The translations under genes were made by a program, and so were the position numbers. From Bolinopsis microptera (lineage: Eukaryota > Ctenophora > Tentaculata > Lobata > Bolinopsidae): a DNA stretch of 64,000 nt. Every line of letters starts with the position of its first letter. Within the stretch, counting starts at the first letter, position 1. Below, in pieces: positions 11,001 to 22,241 of the stretch. The stretch lies in NCBI RefSeq assembly GCF_026151205.1, contig NC_087073.1, forward strand, positions 13,225,837-13,289,836, given 5' to 3'. The notes beneath the pieces were generated by a model. The model was not told the origin of the DNA. It did no database searches and saw nothing but the letters and a program-made list of their open reading frames with translations.

Positions 11001-13772
11001 AACTCTACAATCAATATCACTTTTAAAAGAATCAAAAAATTTAGACTTAATATCAGAATCATTAAGGCGATTGACATCAAACCTTATTTTGTCAGACTTA
11101 GGCCGCTTATGTACAATGTATTCACAACCAAGTTTAAAACGTGCGACCACAGGTTTATGGTCAGATTTCACAAAATCACCGCAAAAAGAGCGGGAGTCTG
11201 TTAAACAGACTTTAAAGTTAGTACGACATAAAATATAATCAATTTGTTTAAAATAGTTCACAGTGTCTTTTGAACCCTTGGGTCTGCCCTTGGGAACACA
11301 TCTAGCCTTCCAGGTGGTAATATACTTCGCTCTGTGTTGGAACGCAGTATTGCACGCAAACAGACCATTATCAACAATAAAGTCCAGTAGAAACTCACCG
11401 TTCCTGTTTCTCAGACCATTACCGAACTGACCAATATGATTATTAAGGCCAGCATCATACTCTTTCCTACTGCATCTCCCAAGTCGGGCATTAAAATCTC
11501 CAGCAACAAACAAATCGTACCGAGCTGGGATATTGATAGCAGTTTTCAGATCATTGAAATATGATTGTAACAATGGGGAGTTACCTGTGACCTTACTGAT
11601 GTCATCATCGACAATCTTCTTGGTTGGTCCGTATACGTTAACGATCCTGATCCTACGATGAGATCCGTTGGGTTCTGTGAGTCTTATATCAATGAAAGCC
11701 ACTCTGTTACTAAGTGATCTCCATGCAACGATAGAAGGTACAAGGACTGGGCAGATTAGAAAACCGAGACCATAATGATACCAATTGTCTGATTGTGCTA
11801 GTGTTACAAGTTTGTGACCGTCAATAATTGTTTCCTCGAAGTCTCGGCATTTTGTCTCTTGGAGACATACTACATCGAAATGATAACGTTTAGCGTCACT
11901 TACTAAATGTTCTCTCCTAAGAATGTTACCTTTAATACCATTGAGGTTCCAACTTGAAATGTTCAGAGTCGAAGACATCGGCATAAGGAGAAGTAAGGTG
12001 AGCAAAAGGTAGACTTCTAGCGAGCACGTCTGTTACAACTGCCATTCTGCTAGTGGGGGGCGTCACTCCATTCCATCCTGACTATGCGTTTATAAAGCCA
12101 CTAAAGTAAACAAACCTTGTAAACTCTATTTGTCCGTGTAATTTCTTTTTGACTTTGAAACCTTGATGTCAATCAATGACATACATTATAATTATTTGAA
12201 CTGTAGATTACAGATTATGATAATTGATATGAAATCATTTCAAATCCCATAAAAACTCCATAAAACCCCGTAAAACCCCAGGAACCCCCCCCCCCCCCCC
12301 CCCCCACGTACTTGTTTATCCTCCACTGTGTAAGTAAACCTACTGAGAGGTACCGCATATTTCTTAATAAAACGTGTTAGCCCCAACATGGACACCTGAT
12401 GAACTGGGGCGCTGAAATAAAACGTCAGTCGAACTGTTGCGAGATAATGGTCTAAGTGGTGTAAAACCTTTGTTTGGGAGATGATTTTTAGTTATCAGAG
12501 CTATCAATATTTGAGAAACACCAAAATTTATCGGGGTTTTCAGAGCTATCAAATTGTGTCAAGCAACCCGTTTTTATGTTAGCGATCAGGTTTTATCAAA
12601 CTTCTTTAACATGAAACAAATTATGCATTATTCTATTGACTTACCAGACAAAGTTAAAGTAATGTTTGATAAAGAAGGTCATGTAACCGTACTCCAACCA
12701 CGACTCATCTGACACGGAAGGTTGTGACATCTCACTGCTGGCTAACAGGTACAGATGTTTGTCCATCTCTTGATCACCTCTCACCCGGTAGAAAGCTTCT
12801 GTGAACTTCTCCGCGTAACAACAGTCCAGTATCAGGACTATCCTCCGACAGTCTGACTTTGAAAACCATTTGTAGAAGTGCCTAGCTGAGATACCTGTCC
12901 CGTGGGTGTCCTCCATTCTGAAACCAGAGGTATTTTAAAGACTTTAGATTAATGATTGCTGTAAAGTGTATAGTTCTTTTGTTGTTTTTATAGGAGAAGC
13001 TTGACGTGAAGCCAAAATAGTTGTGAACGTAACCAGGAAAAGAAGAAGAAAAAAGGTTTAATAAATGCAATAGGAATACCTGAAGTCCTGTGGAACAAGA
13101 TAGTGCTCATCCTGAACAGTGTGTCCGTGACCGCTATAGTATATCAGGACCATGTCCTCCCTTTTTGTCGTCTTCAGTGCGTCCTTCACTGCCTTCCTGA
13201 TATTTTCCCTGGTCGGACGTTTTCTGTGTGAAGTGAGGAGCTTTACCCGACTTGGCTTCATGCCAAGATGTAATCTGCATATATCGGACATGACAGTGGC
13301 GTCGTTTTCTGGCGCTTTTCCAACAGAGTCCAGAGGAAGGTTATCCTGGGTTGATACCCCAACTATAACCGCATAGTCTGTCTTAGCTGGTGAAAGATAC
13401 GAGTTTAAACAAATCTGCAAGTATTTAGACTACGAGCTGTTTGAGTGCAAACAATGTGTCGGGGATTGAGAAAATTAATAATAGAAAATGAGAATGCTAG
13501 AAAATTAGACTTATAACCTGGTGCTAATAAATAATTATCATCTCAATTCTAATCTTCATTACGATTAACCTACCTATCTTGTGCCTAATATCGTTTTCTG
13601 CGGTCTCCCCAAAGCGCCCAGCTCCAGGTTCCAACAGAGTACGGAGGTTGCTGAACTTTATCACTAAATCCTGGAACTGTTTTCCTTTGTCATCGTCTGA
13701 GTCTAATTTCGAAAAGTCACCATACCCAGCATCTTCCACTGACATCGTCCTCAACACCTCCTCCACCGACAT
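8079..13772 (-). CDS. caspase/metacaspase-like cysteine protease (C14 p20-type), 6 exons
   Basis: Exons in transcript order: 13772-13574, 13386-13080, 12917-12645, 12342-12312 (31-bp microexon), 8837-8670, 8420-8079; phases join to 439 aa. Residues about 70-260 form a caspase-fold domain: DYAVIVGV first strand, catalytic His153 in YYSGHGH, and catalytic Cys202 in LILDCCYA. The DxC context and the SGHG box match metacaspase or prokaryotic-type C14 proteins; animal caspases have QACRG instead. The domain closes with RFTYTVEDKQ joined to VEQRPVLAH. The following about 170 residues match no domain I know. The start is the first ATG after an in-frame TAG; the peptide opens with a doubled MSVEE/MSVED motif. 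For exon 4, splicing to the tempting upstream ttattaag would create TGA, so the ctctcag acceptor is required. Intron 4 carries a complete LINE. Confidence 0.78.
8845..8854. repeat. target-site duplication, 3' side of RTE LINE
   Basis: atgcgtttat, identical to 12084-12093. It lies only 8-17 bp upstream (in gene sense) of the splice acceptor whose AG is at 8839-8838. Confidence 0.85.
8855..12083 (-). mobile_element. full-length RTE-clade-like LINE inserted in a metacaspase-like gene intron
   Basis: The 3,229-bp element is read on the minus strand. It is flanked by identical 10-bp copies of atgcgtttat (plus-strand reading), carries one long EN-RT frame and has a short 3' region ending in an AAT-type tail rather than poly(A). 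Size, single ORF and microsatellite tail are typical of the RTE clade. The intact frame and perfect target duplication indicate a recent insertion. The element lies in the same transcriptional orientation as its host gene. Confidence 0.85.
8937..11984 (-). CDS. RTE-like LINE polyprotein: endonuclease and reverse transcriptase
   Basis: An intact frame of 1,015 aa from the first ATG (11984). The N-terminus is an apurinic-type endonuclease (EEP fold): SSWNLNGIKGN, LQETKC, GDFNARLG and SDHKPVVARF. A central linker leads to a reverse transcriptase with FNTIRRQTI, GAYQGDSLAG and the catalytic YADDAELL at about residue 750. The C-terminal part (LLYNCSSWAAPE, KKARWKMLGHVLRS) is usual for LINEs. It nicks target DNA and reverse-transcribes its own RNA there. 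No ORF1 precedes it. The upstream codons are open, but TTG would be needed to start earlier. No frameshift or internal stop is seen, so it may be a source-competent copy. Confidence 0.9.
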   Translation of the reverse strand: MPMSSTLNISSWNLNGIKGNILRREHLVSDAKRYHFDVVCLQETKCRDFEETIIDGHKLVTLAQSDNWYHYGLGFLICPVLVPSIVAWRSLSNRVAFIDIRLTEPNGSHRRIRIVNVYGPTKKIVDDDISKVTGNSPLLQSYFNDLKTAINIPARYDLFVAGDFNARLGRCSRKEYDAGLNNHIGQFGNGLRNRNGEFLLDFIVDNGLFACNTAFQHRAKYITTWKARCVPKGRPKGSKDTVNYFKQIDYILCRTNFKVCLTDSRSFCGDFVKSDHKPVVARFKLGCEYIVHKRPKSDKIRFDVNRLNDSDIKSKFFDSFKSDIDCRVLTNNAISENSDIFGILSKCAVQVVGKVPPGKPHQYSDDPTVVKLSAERKSLQQECSLTGISDRSDLRKRINHLKRTIKKRLKSINEATANALVDVINNTDSCRSMFEANRTLAQCRMKKDGVTVHDADGNTLGSDSLKAEAIKEYFNNEFNDKDEPHLPAFIDPPGSLLCPITPEEVGRAVMKLKSGRACGPDGIPNELMKAAGYPLHYELARIYNLSFETNTYISAIGEGILTPLQKPGKPRGPVKSIRPLTLLNGTRKVLSLVALNRINYHVDMYTGPWQVAYKQGRSCADLVWSQRMLTSVVTRREFEYSKINIDMTAAFNTIRRQTIINLLIDAGCSRDDIRLVQYLLSNTKLKVTVNRAESGEFVINIGAYQGDSLAGKVFTLTLAGALNHIRAVISVTIPRPNPPVSDRGLPLESAYADDAELLSEDGQSLVKILEIASDILKDWSLFVNESKTVFTRVYLAETDALDAHGNKIRGNEEWRESVLLGSKLCSERDIVNRRNKANVAFYTYKKVWLNSSVQISESRKLKLYEALVTSVLLYNCSSWAAPETVMASVDVLQRKHLRQIINTYWPTVISNENLYKRCNVSPLTERIKKARWKMLGHVLRSGDDTPAFLSFRFACLGCLDYKGRRGRPRSNLFDLLLKDIMTKNIIVIVNKRFSLSNFNDLVYKAHDRRLWRSYG
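12084..12093. repeat. target-site duplication, 5' side of RTE LINE
   Basis: atgcgtttat, identical to 8845-8854; marks the 5' boundary of the element and implies that it is not 5'-truncated. Confidence 0.85.
12285..12305. repeat. poly-C tract
   Basis: 21 consecutive C (G on the gene strand) just after the exon 4 donor of the metacaspase-like gene. Such tracts are prone to length variation and can form G-rich RNA structure in the intron. Confidence 0.95.
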
Positions 13773-16542
13773 CGTCCTCGTCTTCAATCCATCCTAATTC
13801 TACAGTTTATGTGTTATGTGTATTCTCTAGACCATTTATTATTGATATTATCTATAATTGGTAAGGTGGTTTATATTTAAACCGTAATGACGCAGTATAT
13901 AAGCTGCAGACTCACTATGCATGGGGTGTCCGAAAAAGGCGACTGAGTGATTTTTGTTATTAACTCATCTCAGATTTAACCTTACGGCTAACGGCTAGTT
14001 ACTTCTCTTACAAATTTACAAATTTCTGGGCAAAACTCTATTAGAGAATAAGGAACCTGTTCATTTGGTCCCTTATTTTTCTGCCAAAATGGGCACTCAT
14101 TATTTAAGCTTTCGGATGAAGATAGCTAAACACAATAACAAGAATTCAGACCTTCCACCGTTTGAGGTATACATTTGAAGTTTACCCGTTTAAACTACAT
14201 AGTGTACACTGTACATAGCATTTGAAAACTTCCCTCGTCGTAGAAGAGGCATCGCTGTTATATAACAAGTTGAAGTACAATGTACAATGTACGATTAGGT
14301 ATATACTTAGTACACCTACTCAACTATACCACTAACGCAAAGTATAAACCAATCCGAAAGTAAACGTTACACATTGAAATAAACAAAATGTACACTCGAG
14401 TACTCAGTACGCGAGTACAAAGAGTAACTAAAGACGGAAACAGCACGAAGTACAAGCTTTACAGGGACCACTGTAAGTACAAGTATTAAGTTTGTGTAAA
14501 TACAATTACATGCACACTTACAGAGGGAGAGATCTATATTGGCATATGTTAAGGCTGTGTTAATCATTTAATTGACTAAACTATTCTACGAACGTCAGTA
14601 CATAAACCAATCGCAATAGCTTGCTTATACTCTTATACATGACGTACGTTGCATACCTATATTTTTTCGCACGCGAAGCGCGCGCCGGCCGGGTGGCGTG
14701 CACGCTTCACGTGCACTAAAGGCTTAAAGGGATATTATTATTAGCGACAAAATAAACGCAATTGTCGGACGTGAGGAGAATGAGGACTACTGCAACGTGT
14801 AGCAAGCAATAACTATTAGGGACTGAGGGACTCCCAAATAGAAGGTGGTGGAGTCTGTTTCAGCAGGTGAGGGTGATTTGCCGATCAGCTAGCCGCTTGA
14901 TCTGGTCTTATGAGACAAAGCTATTTGCCTATGTTACTGAAAGTGAAGGAAGTTGGGACAAACTCTACCGACATGGTTATCTGTATTGGTTACCGTGTCG
15001 TCCAATCAAATCCAATACACGCTACCACGTGTCAAACTAACTACCACCAGCTTCTCCGTTACCTTCCACATCTCTCACTGGAGCCAAAGAAAGAAGAGAA
15101 AAGTGTCGAACAACTCAATACTGATAACTATAAAATGGGTAAACAAAACATATCGCATTCTCACATCACAATCCACGTGTACCTTGTTGAGCAAAAGCCA
15201 AAAAATAGAGCAAGTCAGAAATTTAATTAACAAAGATCAAGAAACTGGCACAGCTGTCCTCCCGAGACTCTGTTCTAATGTTCTACAATGTTCTAATGTT
15301 CTACACTGTCACAATGTTCTAGTATCCTAATTGAGGGTGAGCAGTTTTAAGGGGCACTAGAAATAGAACACCCCCTTTACCGGGCTTATTAACCAGATCC
15401 TGATAATACGTTACCTCACAGAGAAGGTGCTGTGTGGTTCCTGTCTCACAGAGGGAATGATAAGAGAAACTGATACCCCTCAAATTAGAATATTATCAGG
15501 ATTCAGGGTGATGTTACAGTTCATATCACCAGTTTATTATTCATCAACATAATAATAAATCCCACGACTGGCCAATGATAACGAATTATATCGAATCAGG
15601 GGTCTTATTAAGTTATTACACTATGAGACAATGCAATGTAACATAGAATCCCAAAAATGAAAACCTAATCTAGAGCATCGCATGAATAATGAAAAGCCCT
15701 GAGAAGTTGTTATCTAAGATAGCGAGTAAACTGAGGGTCTCAAGACGACAAGGTGATACGCTATAAGAATTCAACAAAGTGGGTAAAGTATGAAAATGAC
15801 TGGCTCGAGCGACTATCATCACTAGACCTCCTTCTCTCCACCAAATCCAAAGTCGAAGTAATTTTTCAGCTATGCTGGCCTATTTCCATGCCGAATGGTT
15901 CGTGGTTTACATTCCGTTAAAATTAAAACGGTGTGGCAACTCTTGATATCACACTCGCACGGCTCGATATGCTTATTAAACAATCCACTGTACTGTGTAG
16001 CCAAATACTAATATCCAACAACAAATCTTTTGGGACGGATAAAATCATATGTTTTACGTCAATTTGGTGCAAATATTTCGTTGTAAGAACAAAAAATCAT
16101 CAGATTTATCGGGGTTTGAAAAATAAAAAAGCACGAACCTTTCCCTACTCTTAATTACAGAAACATTGCCGAAAAGTGTAGCAACACGGAAGTTGCCAAA
16201 ATGGCGAAATGCCAAATAATATGGCTAACGACTATGAATATAAAATGTCCACTTGAGCAACTGTAGATCAGTGTAAGGAGCTGGCACAGTTCATTGTGTT
16301 CCGAGTAATGACACCACCTGTTCACATTCAACTAACTTCGTTACACCACATCACGTGATCTAACATCACATGCCCTTATAAGGGTATCAGGTGACTATAT
16401 TGATTACAGAGTATAATTGGTATTTTGTTTTATGTTATATTAGGAGGTATCCGTATCTGGTTGTGGAGGACCCGTACACCAAAACAGGGTAACGTGTCGT
16501 CCAGCGTTAGTAGAGATCCTAGTGATCCTACAAGAACAAAAG
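13773..16542. other. upstream region of the metacaspase-like gene, no gene seen
   Basis: Presumably contains the promoter of the minus-strand protease gene, but no core element can be defined. GC-rich sequence with cgaagcgcgcgcc at about 14669 resembles hairpin termini near 55230 and 35500. The open frames at 14910-15330 have no conserved motif and are treated as chance. Confidence 0.5.
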
Positions 16543-16578
16543 ATGGTGACTAATAATAGAAGAAAAACACTTCACCAG
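16543..16578 (+). CDS. possible first coding exon (MVTNNRRKTLHQ)
   Basis: ATG followed by 12 codons ending exactly at CAG/gtaagt, a perfect splice donor. The peptide is short and basic, with no recognisable family. The following sequence is occupied by the 17.0-20.0 kb inverted-repeat element. The phase-0 exon-like block at 22889-23041 would join in frame, but I cannot show that they belong together. Confidence 0.25.
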
Positions 16579-17700
16579 GTAAGTACCCTACATAACACAC
16601 TAGTGTTATACGCAGTTACATATTGAAACCTAAGGTATGATTAATGATACCGTTTACTGTACAACTATTACATTTCAACTCTGTCAACTTCTTTCTAAAT
16701 TCATATAAAAAAGAAGTCTCAATAAAGTAGTCAATGAAAAGCAAATAAATCAATGACAAGATGAATCGGTATCTGCATTAGGCATTCTAAAAATTCGAAA
16801 CGAGCTTTTGAGTTTTGAAAGCCAAATAAAAAGGAGAATGAAGGTTTACAAGGTTTACAAATATAGAATCTTTACTACATCAATGTTATGTCAGATTGTA
16901 TGAAATTCACTTCCTAACACGGTCGCGGTGTTTGGTATCTCACCGTACTGCAATTTCACCCGTAATCTATCTAATATAGATTACGAACTTATTCAAATAC
17001 TAGTGTAACCCGGCCTACGGCCGGGATTTCACTGCCGCAGTTAAAAAGGGTAGGAGTAATTACCCGCTGAGTCAAAACCCGCATTAGGTGACCCAATAGT
17101 TTCTTAAACAATAATCTCATAATCAGTTATTTCTTGTGGATAATTAAGTCATTATTAGCCATGAGGCACCACACTCCATGATCATAAGGTCTGAACACCG
17201 AGTATTACACCTCATCACTCCCGTCTTGAACCGCTTTCTATTTTTATTTAAATCGTTATAGAAATTAACCCTTGTTAACTCCGCACCACACCCGCATATT
17301 ATATTTGAAAACACGCATAACATTGTCGTATGAACTCTCTCTCTCTCTCTCTCTGCAGTCCAAACAGACCCCAAACACTAACAGTCCCCCCTCCCCTAAT
17401 AAGCTTAAGGTATAACATTACAGCGAATCTTCCAGGCTAATCCAATTATGACGCTACTTAAATGCAGCTATAACATATTACACAGTAATGAGAGAGAGAG
17501 CAAGCCCCGTAACTCTTGCCGTTCTGCTCACGCAATTTTATGTAACATTTGTGGTACAAAACCATCAATTAAACCACTTACCATCGGCCGATTTTTAAAA
17601 AAATTTCCTATGGGCTTCATCAGAGTTTTGTCGACACTATACCGAAAAAATCAGTCCCGTAACTCTTACCGTTTTTTTTGTATAACCGACCGGAAATTAC

Positions 17701-17740
17701 ACACGGACAGACAGACAGACAGACAGACACACACACACAC
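17701..17740. repeat. GACA/CA microsatellite within left arm
   Basis: gacagacagaca followed by a run of ca. The right arm carries the reverse-complement counterpart at about 19405-19447, longer in the CA part, so the arms have diverged by repeat slippage. Confidence 0.9.
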
Positions 17741-18797
17741 ATTCTGGTGTTATTAAGGTGATAAAACACACTCAACCGTTTATAAGGTAGATGTTCCACA
17801 ATTAAATCACTATTGCAGTACACCTCAAGATAACAATATCATGTAAGAGTCTAATTATAAGATCATCTTAAGTCTTAACATGATCGTATGCCCTTATAAG
17901 GGTATTATAAGGGTATCAGGCGATGGTTACATCAGTGCAGAGACAAAGCAGTTACGAAACTAATGGGCTCATCATTGGTCAAGGCAGTATAACTTTTGTT
18001 CTGATATGTGTAGTCGCACACGGAGTGTGCAAGATAAAGCATATGTATAGTTAACAATATAGTGTTTACAAGATTTTGAGCGATATTTTAAAGAAATGTT
18101 TAGCAATAATGTCTGATCTCAAAAACATACAAATAGTATAAATAGTAAGTACCCACTACCCACTGTAAGAGTTATCAGATTAAGTAAACTTTGACGGTAA
18201 TAATAAATACTGGAAACTATAAGTCATAGGCGATTGTAAATCCAGTTAGAGTTGAACTAAATTGAGTATTTGTAAAGAGTCCGAAAAATAAAAGGGAACA
18301 TTAAAGTCTAGAAGTAAGACATCATAATTGAAGTGTCCGCTTCTAGACGAACAAAGTATTACAAGTCACATGAATCACACGAACAGATCACACAAATGAA
18401 CCATAATCAGAGAAAGAGAGAAACAACTATCAGCTGCACCTGGAGTTATGAATCTTAAGACCATGTGCAGTTCCTGGCAGCCCGCAGCACTTCTATAGTT
18501 CCTAACATAACGAAGGTAGACTTCCTAGTATCTAGTATTTTTCCAATTTTTTACTGACCAGAATTTTAAGCTCGTTCTCAATACCAGTACCACAGTAAAT
18601 ATGTCTGTCCTTCCATCTGTCCATCACAGTCACACTTCGTCGTAGCAACGCAGTACTCACGGTATAGTTATCCAACTTGAATCTTTAACAGCAAATTAAA
18701 TAAAACATGATCACTGTTTATGTTTAGTGCGCGGCGTATGTGTGATGTGGAACACATTGAATGTTTCAACCTTCTCGTGGTATAAACTATTATAGTA

Positions 18798-18850
18798 GTA
18801 CAGACTACAGCTGAATTATTAGTTGTTAGTACAGACTACAGCTGAAACAT
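18798..18850. repeat. short direct repeats inside the inverted-repeat element
   Basis: gtacagactacagctgaa occurs twice here. A second small pair, gttgttagtgcgatagcg, lies at about 19228-19260. No coding content. Confidence 0.7.
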
Positions 18851-20042
18851 TGATTGCGAAAGCTTGAAATGATGCTGCAATGATAATAATTAATTTTCCA
18901 CTTTGACTATAAGCCTCATCGCTAATAAAATTATAAATTTTTCAAACTGAGCAGTATAATAAGCACTAAGCAATGATTGAACTTAAACTTAAAGGAATAA
19001 ATAATATATTTTGGCTTAAGTACACCATCATAGTTGAATCGATAATTTTGATTTTTGATTGAATTGATATTGAAACATATAGCTAGGCCTAGAATACAAT
19101 TAAAAATAAAACTAAAAGCAAGGTTCGGTGTGGTAATGTTAAAATGTATCGTATTGATATGAAATTAGTTATAAATCTTGTTTATAAGTTTAAAGAAGCG
19201 AGGTAATGATTACATATTACTATTAGTTGTTAGTGCGATAGCGTTGTTAGTGCGATAGCGTACGGACACGTACGGTAAGGCGTTTTGAAATCAGGCTGAC
19301 TATCGCCCATGCTATGTTATTTAATTACAATGCCTACATAAGCAAAACGCGTCAAAGGACTTAGTTTTTAATCAGGTCTATAATCACCTTAATAACACGA
19401 GAATGTGTGTGTGTGTGTGTGTGTGTGTGTGTCTGTCTGTCTGTCTGATCGTCTGTGTGTAATTTCCGAACGGTTATACAAAAAAAACGGTAATAGTTAC
19501 GGGACTGGTTTTTTCGGTATAGTGCCGACAAAACTCTGACGAAGCCAATAAGCAAATTTTATAAAAATCGGCCGGTGGTAAGTGGTTTAATTGATGGTTT
19601 TGTACCACAAAATATGTTACATAAAATGGCTTGAGAAGAACGGCAAGAGTTACGGGGCTAGCTCTCTCTCTCTCTCTGCATAATATTATGTAGCGTATAT
19701 ATTATATGGCGTATATATTACATGGTCATATAATACTATAAACTTATTAGGGGAGGGAGTGCTCAAACGGTCTGTTTGGACTGTAGAGAGAGTTCATACT
19801 TTCATACGACAATGTAATGCATGTTCACAAATATGATAGGCTGGTGTGGTGCATGGTGTTAAGGGTTAATTTCTATTGATTATTGATTAAGAATTACTAT
19901 CTTTTAAGCATACTATTGGATACGTGAGGGCACTCCGAATAGAATTGCTCGCCTAATCCGGGTTTTGACTCAGCGGGTAATTACTCCTACCCTTTTTAAC
20001 TGCGGCAGTGAAATCCCGGCCGTAGGCCGGGTTACACTAGTA

Positions 20043-21223
20043 TATATATAATATAAAAGTATAAAAGTGGTGACGTCCGAACGGTTCAAAAGAGCATATA
20101 AGCTTGCAACTATAAGCGCACGAAACATTCCACATTATATTATAGTTATACATGAACATTCTGAAGTGCTCTTTTGAATTCACCTATACAACGATTATGC
20201 CTTACATGGGCGCAGGTCACGCGTCCGGTACATTTTATCGAACATTTTCTATTTGACGGCGGAATTTAGCTTTGAATCTATTATGTCATAATCTGACTTT
20301 GTACGTGTAAGAGTATAGTTTACTTTGTGCTTCCGATATCCTAATAATTACAATCACAAGTAGTTTCGTGGATCTTAAGCATAATTTATGTGTTATGAAG
20401 TGTACTGATCAGAGCATGCAGTGGATGGAAATCTAGCGTCCCCGTCAACAAATCAGAAAGCGGATGCAATTCTTGCTTTATATGAAAGATTGACAATCCA
20501 AAAACGTATGGTTTTAATTTTCAAATCAGAAAAGTCTGTATTCCCTTTTTAATTTAAAAATTATCGAATCTTCGAGAAAGCATAATAAGGACTTATTGTT
20601 GTGGCAAGTTATACCTGCCTGATGAGATCGAACAACTAAAGAATTAAGCAGTTGCAATTCCAATCAAGTGATGTGAGCCGAACAAGCTACTGATGGAGTG
20701 AAGACATCACGTTCCTGTCACATTTTAAAATGGTCATAACTCCGCCAAATTTCAAACAAAAGGCACCCAAAAAAAGTTGCAATATTAAGGCATTCCAATT
20801 TTATAACGAAAAGAGTGAAAAAGAAGGAGGCCACACCCGCTCTGAAGTCTGAACGACGAAATTCTATGAAACTTTCAGGAAATCTAAGTACGATCCATAT
20901 TTGTGGAGGGTAATTGAAAACACAGATTTCAGTAATATGAAATTATTCATTCGAGTACCAAGTAAATTGTACCTCAAAAACACAATATAGTAGAAAAACC
21001 TGAATAATTACTTATTAGGTTAGAAAATTGTTATATCACATGAGTAAATCAATAACATGACATTTAACTTAGATATTTTAAAACATTTGTTCCTTCTTAG
21101 AGTATGTCCATTGGTGGTTTGAAGACCGAAATATCTAATCCAGTCCAGGAGGCAGGAGTTCAGGAGTGACCGTGTATTTATATTTCACGTTCAATACTTT
21201 CTTCCAAATTTGACTAAAAATGT
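20043..21223. other. no gene seen
   Basis: AT-rich spacer between the inverted-repeat element and the 3' end of the peptide-precursor gene. I see no exon, repeat or RNA gene here that I can support. Confidence 0.5.
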
Positions 21224-21644
21224 TTAGTCTCTCAGCATCTGGACTCCAGAACCTTTTTGTTCTTGATCTTCGTGGTTAAAATAGCCGGCTTGTCGCTTGC
21301 TACGATTAAACAACCAAACTTGATCTTCTTCACTGTGAAAGTAGCCCGCTTGACGCTTCGCTAGTTTATTATTCTCTGCTTCTTCTTCCTCCTGCTCAAA
21401 GTATCCGACCTGCCTCTTTGCCAGGGTGTTAGAACTGTTTGCTTCCTCCTTCTTCCCTGAAAATCATTGCAAAGCGTTTAGTTTAGTTAAGCTCACGACA
21501 AGTTCCCGCCTGATAGTGATTGATTTTCATATTAACATTCAAATTGTTAGTTGTACCATCTGATATTTTGTGCATTGGTGTCGCCAGTGTGGTCTCCACC
21601 AGAAGTATAAGCAGAACTGCTGACGTGATCGCTCTTTTAGCCAT
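21224..21644 (-). CDS. putative neuropeptide or secreted-peptide precursor with three KR-bounded QxGYF peptides
   Basis: Two exons, 21644-21497 and 21456-21224, joined at C/gtgagc...ttttcag/GG, give 126 aa. Residues 1-23 (MAKRAITSAVLLILLVETTL...) are a signal peptide. Exon 2 contains LAKR, LAKR and SKR sites at residues 61-64, 81-84 and 102-104, each followed directly by Gln: Q65-VGYF, Q85-AGYF and Q105-AGYF. The peptides are spaced exactly 20 residues apart, with acidic spacers (EQEEEEAENN, HSEEDQ). This layout (signal, repeated dibasic cleavage, conserved peptide heads, acidic linkers) is that of a neuropeptide prohormone. N-terminal Gln would probably cyclise to pyroglutamate. No amidation Gly precedes KR, so conservation is at the N-terminal end. 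I do not recognise the family. An AG immediately before the ATG region (ttaaacag/agcATG) suggests a spliced 5' leader. Confidence 0.72.
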
Positions 21645-22241
21645 GCTCTGTTTAAAAGATGTATTTATTACCTGCTTGCATGTATAAGATATATTTTGTA
21701 TTCGCGCTATTCGCTTAAAATGAGTAGGAGGGTTAAAGCGTTTAATAAAGTTGAATAAAGCAGTATACTTGAACACAAGCAAATTATCGACCAATCTAGA
21801 AACATCAGAAAGAAAAATATAAATATCGTTCACTCTCAGTATTCAAACAAGGTGGGTCGCCCCATCAGGCGGCATGATTCTTTGCATTACCAGCATCTCA
21901 CTGCATTATGTACCACCACTAATGACCAATCAAACCATTATGAATATAATGATAGTAATTATGCTGTTTTCTCTAACTATTAAGAAATGAGAATCGAGTT
22001 TTATTCATTTATCATTATGCTAATTTGGTAACTCGGTAATGGCCCTATGCACGGTCCCAACACTAACAGTAAAAGACATCAGTGGAACGGTTAGCACACA
22101 GTCGGTCCGTGCACAGTTTGTGTACTCACCCGACTCCTATCGTGAGGCCTATAATTAAGAGTTAACAATCAGTGAACCCGCAATCCATTGCTGACTCTAC
22201 TTCTACAAGTTCCAACCTTCACCCTCCAACTACTCTTACAA

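Larger units (their letters stand above)
17000..20040. mobile_element. 3.0-kb non-autonomous DNA element with long inverted repeats, TA flanks
   Basis: The ends are inverted copies beginning ctagtgtaacccggcctac. The left arm runs from 17000 and the right arm back from 20040, each flanked outside by TA (16998-16999 and 20041-20042), as for Tc1/mariner-type insertion. Similarity between the arms extends, with indels, about 670-780 bp inwards and includes the GA-rich tract, the cggccgatttttaaaaa segment and a mixed GACA/CA (left) or TG/TCTG (right) microsatellite. The 1.6-kb centre has no transposase-like frame. It is therefore a fold-back or long-TIR non-autonomous element. The family assignment rests only on the TA flanks. 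Confidence 0.75.

Noticed and set aside
14910-15330. Two overlapping frames; one alternative frame reads YLYWLPCRPIKS, faintly like a LINE C-terminus
   Set aside because: Only about ten residues resemble the LINE motif and neither flank supports it.
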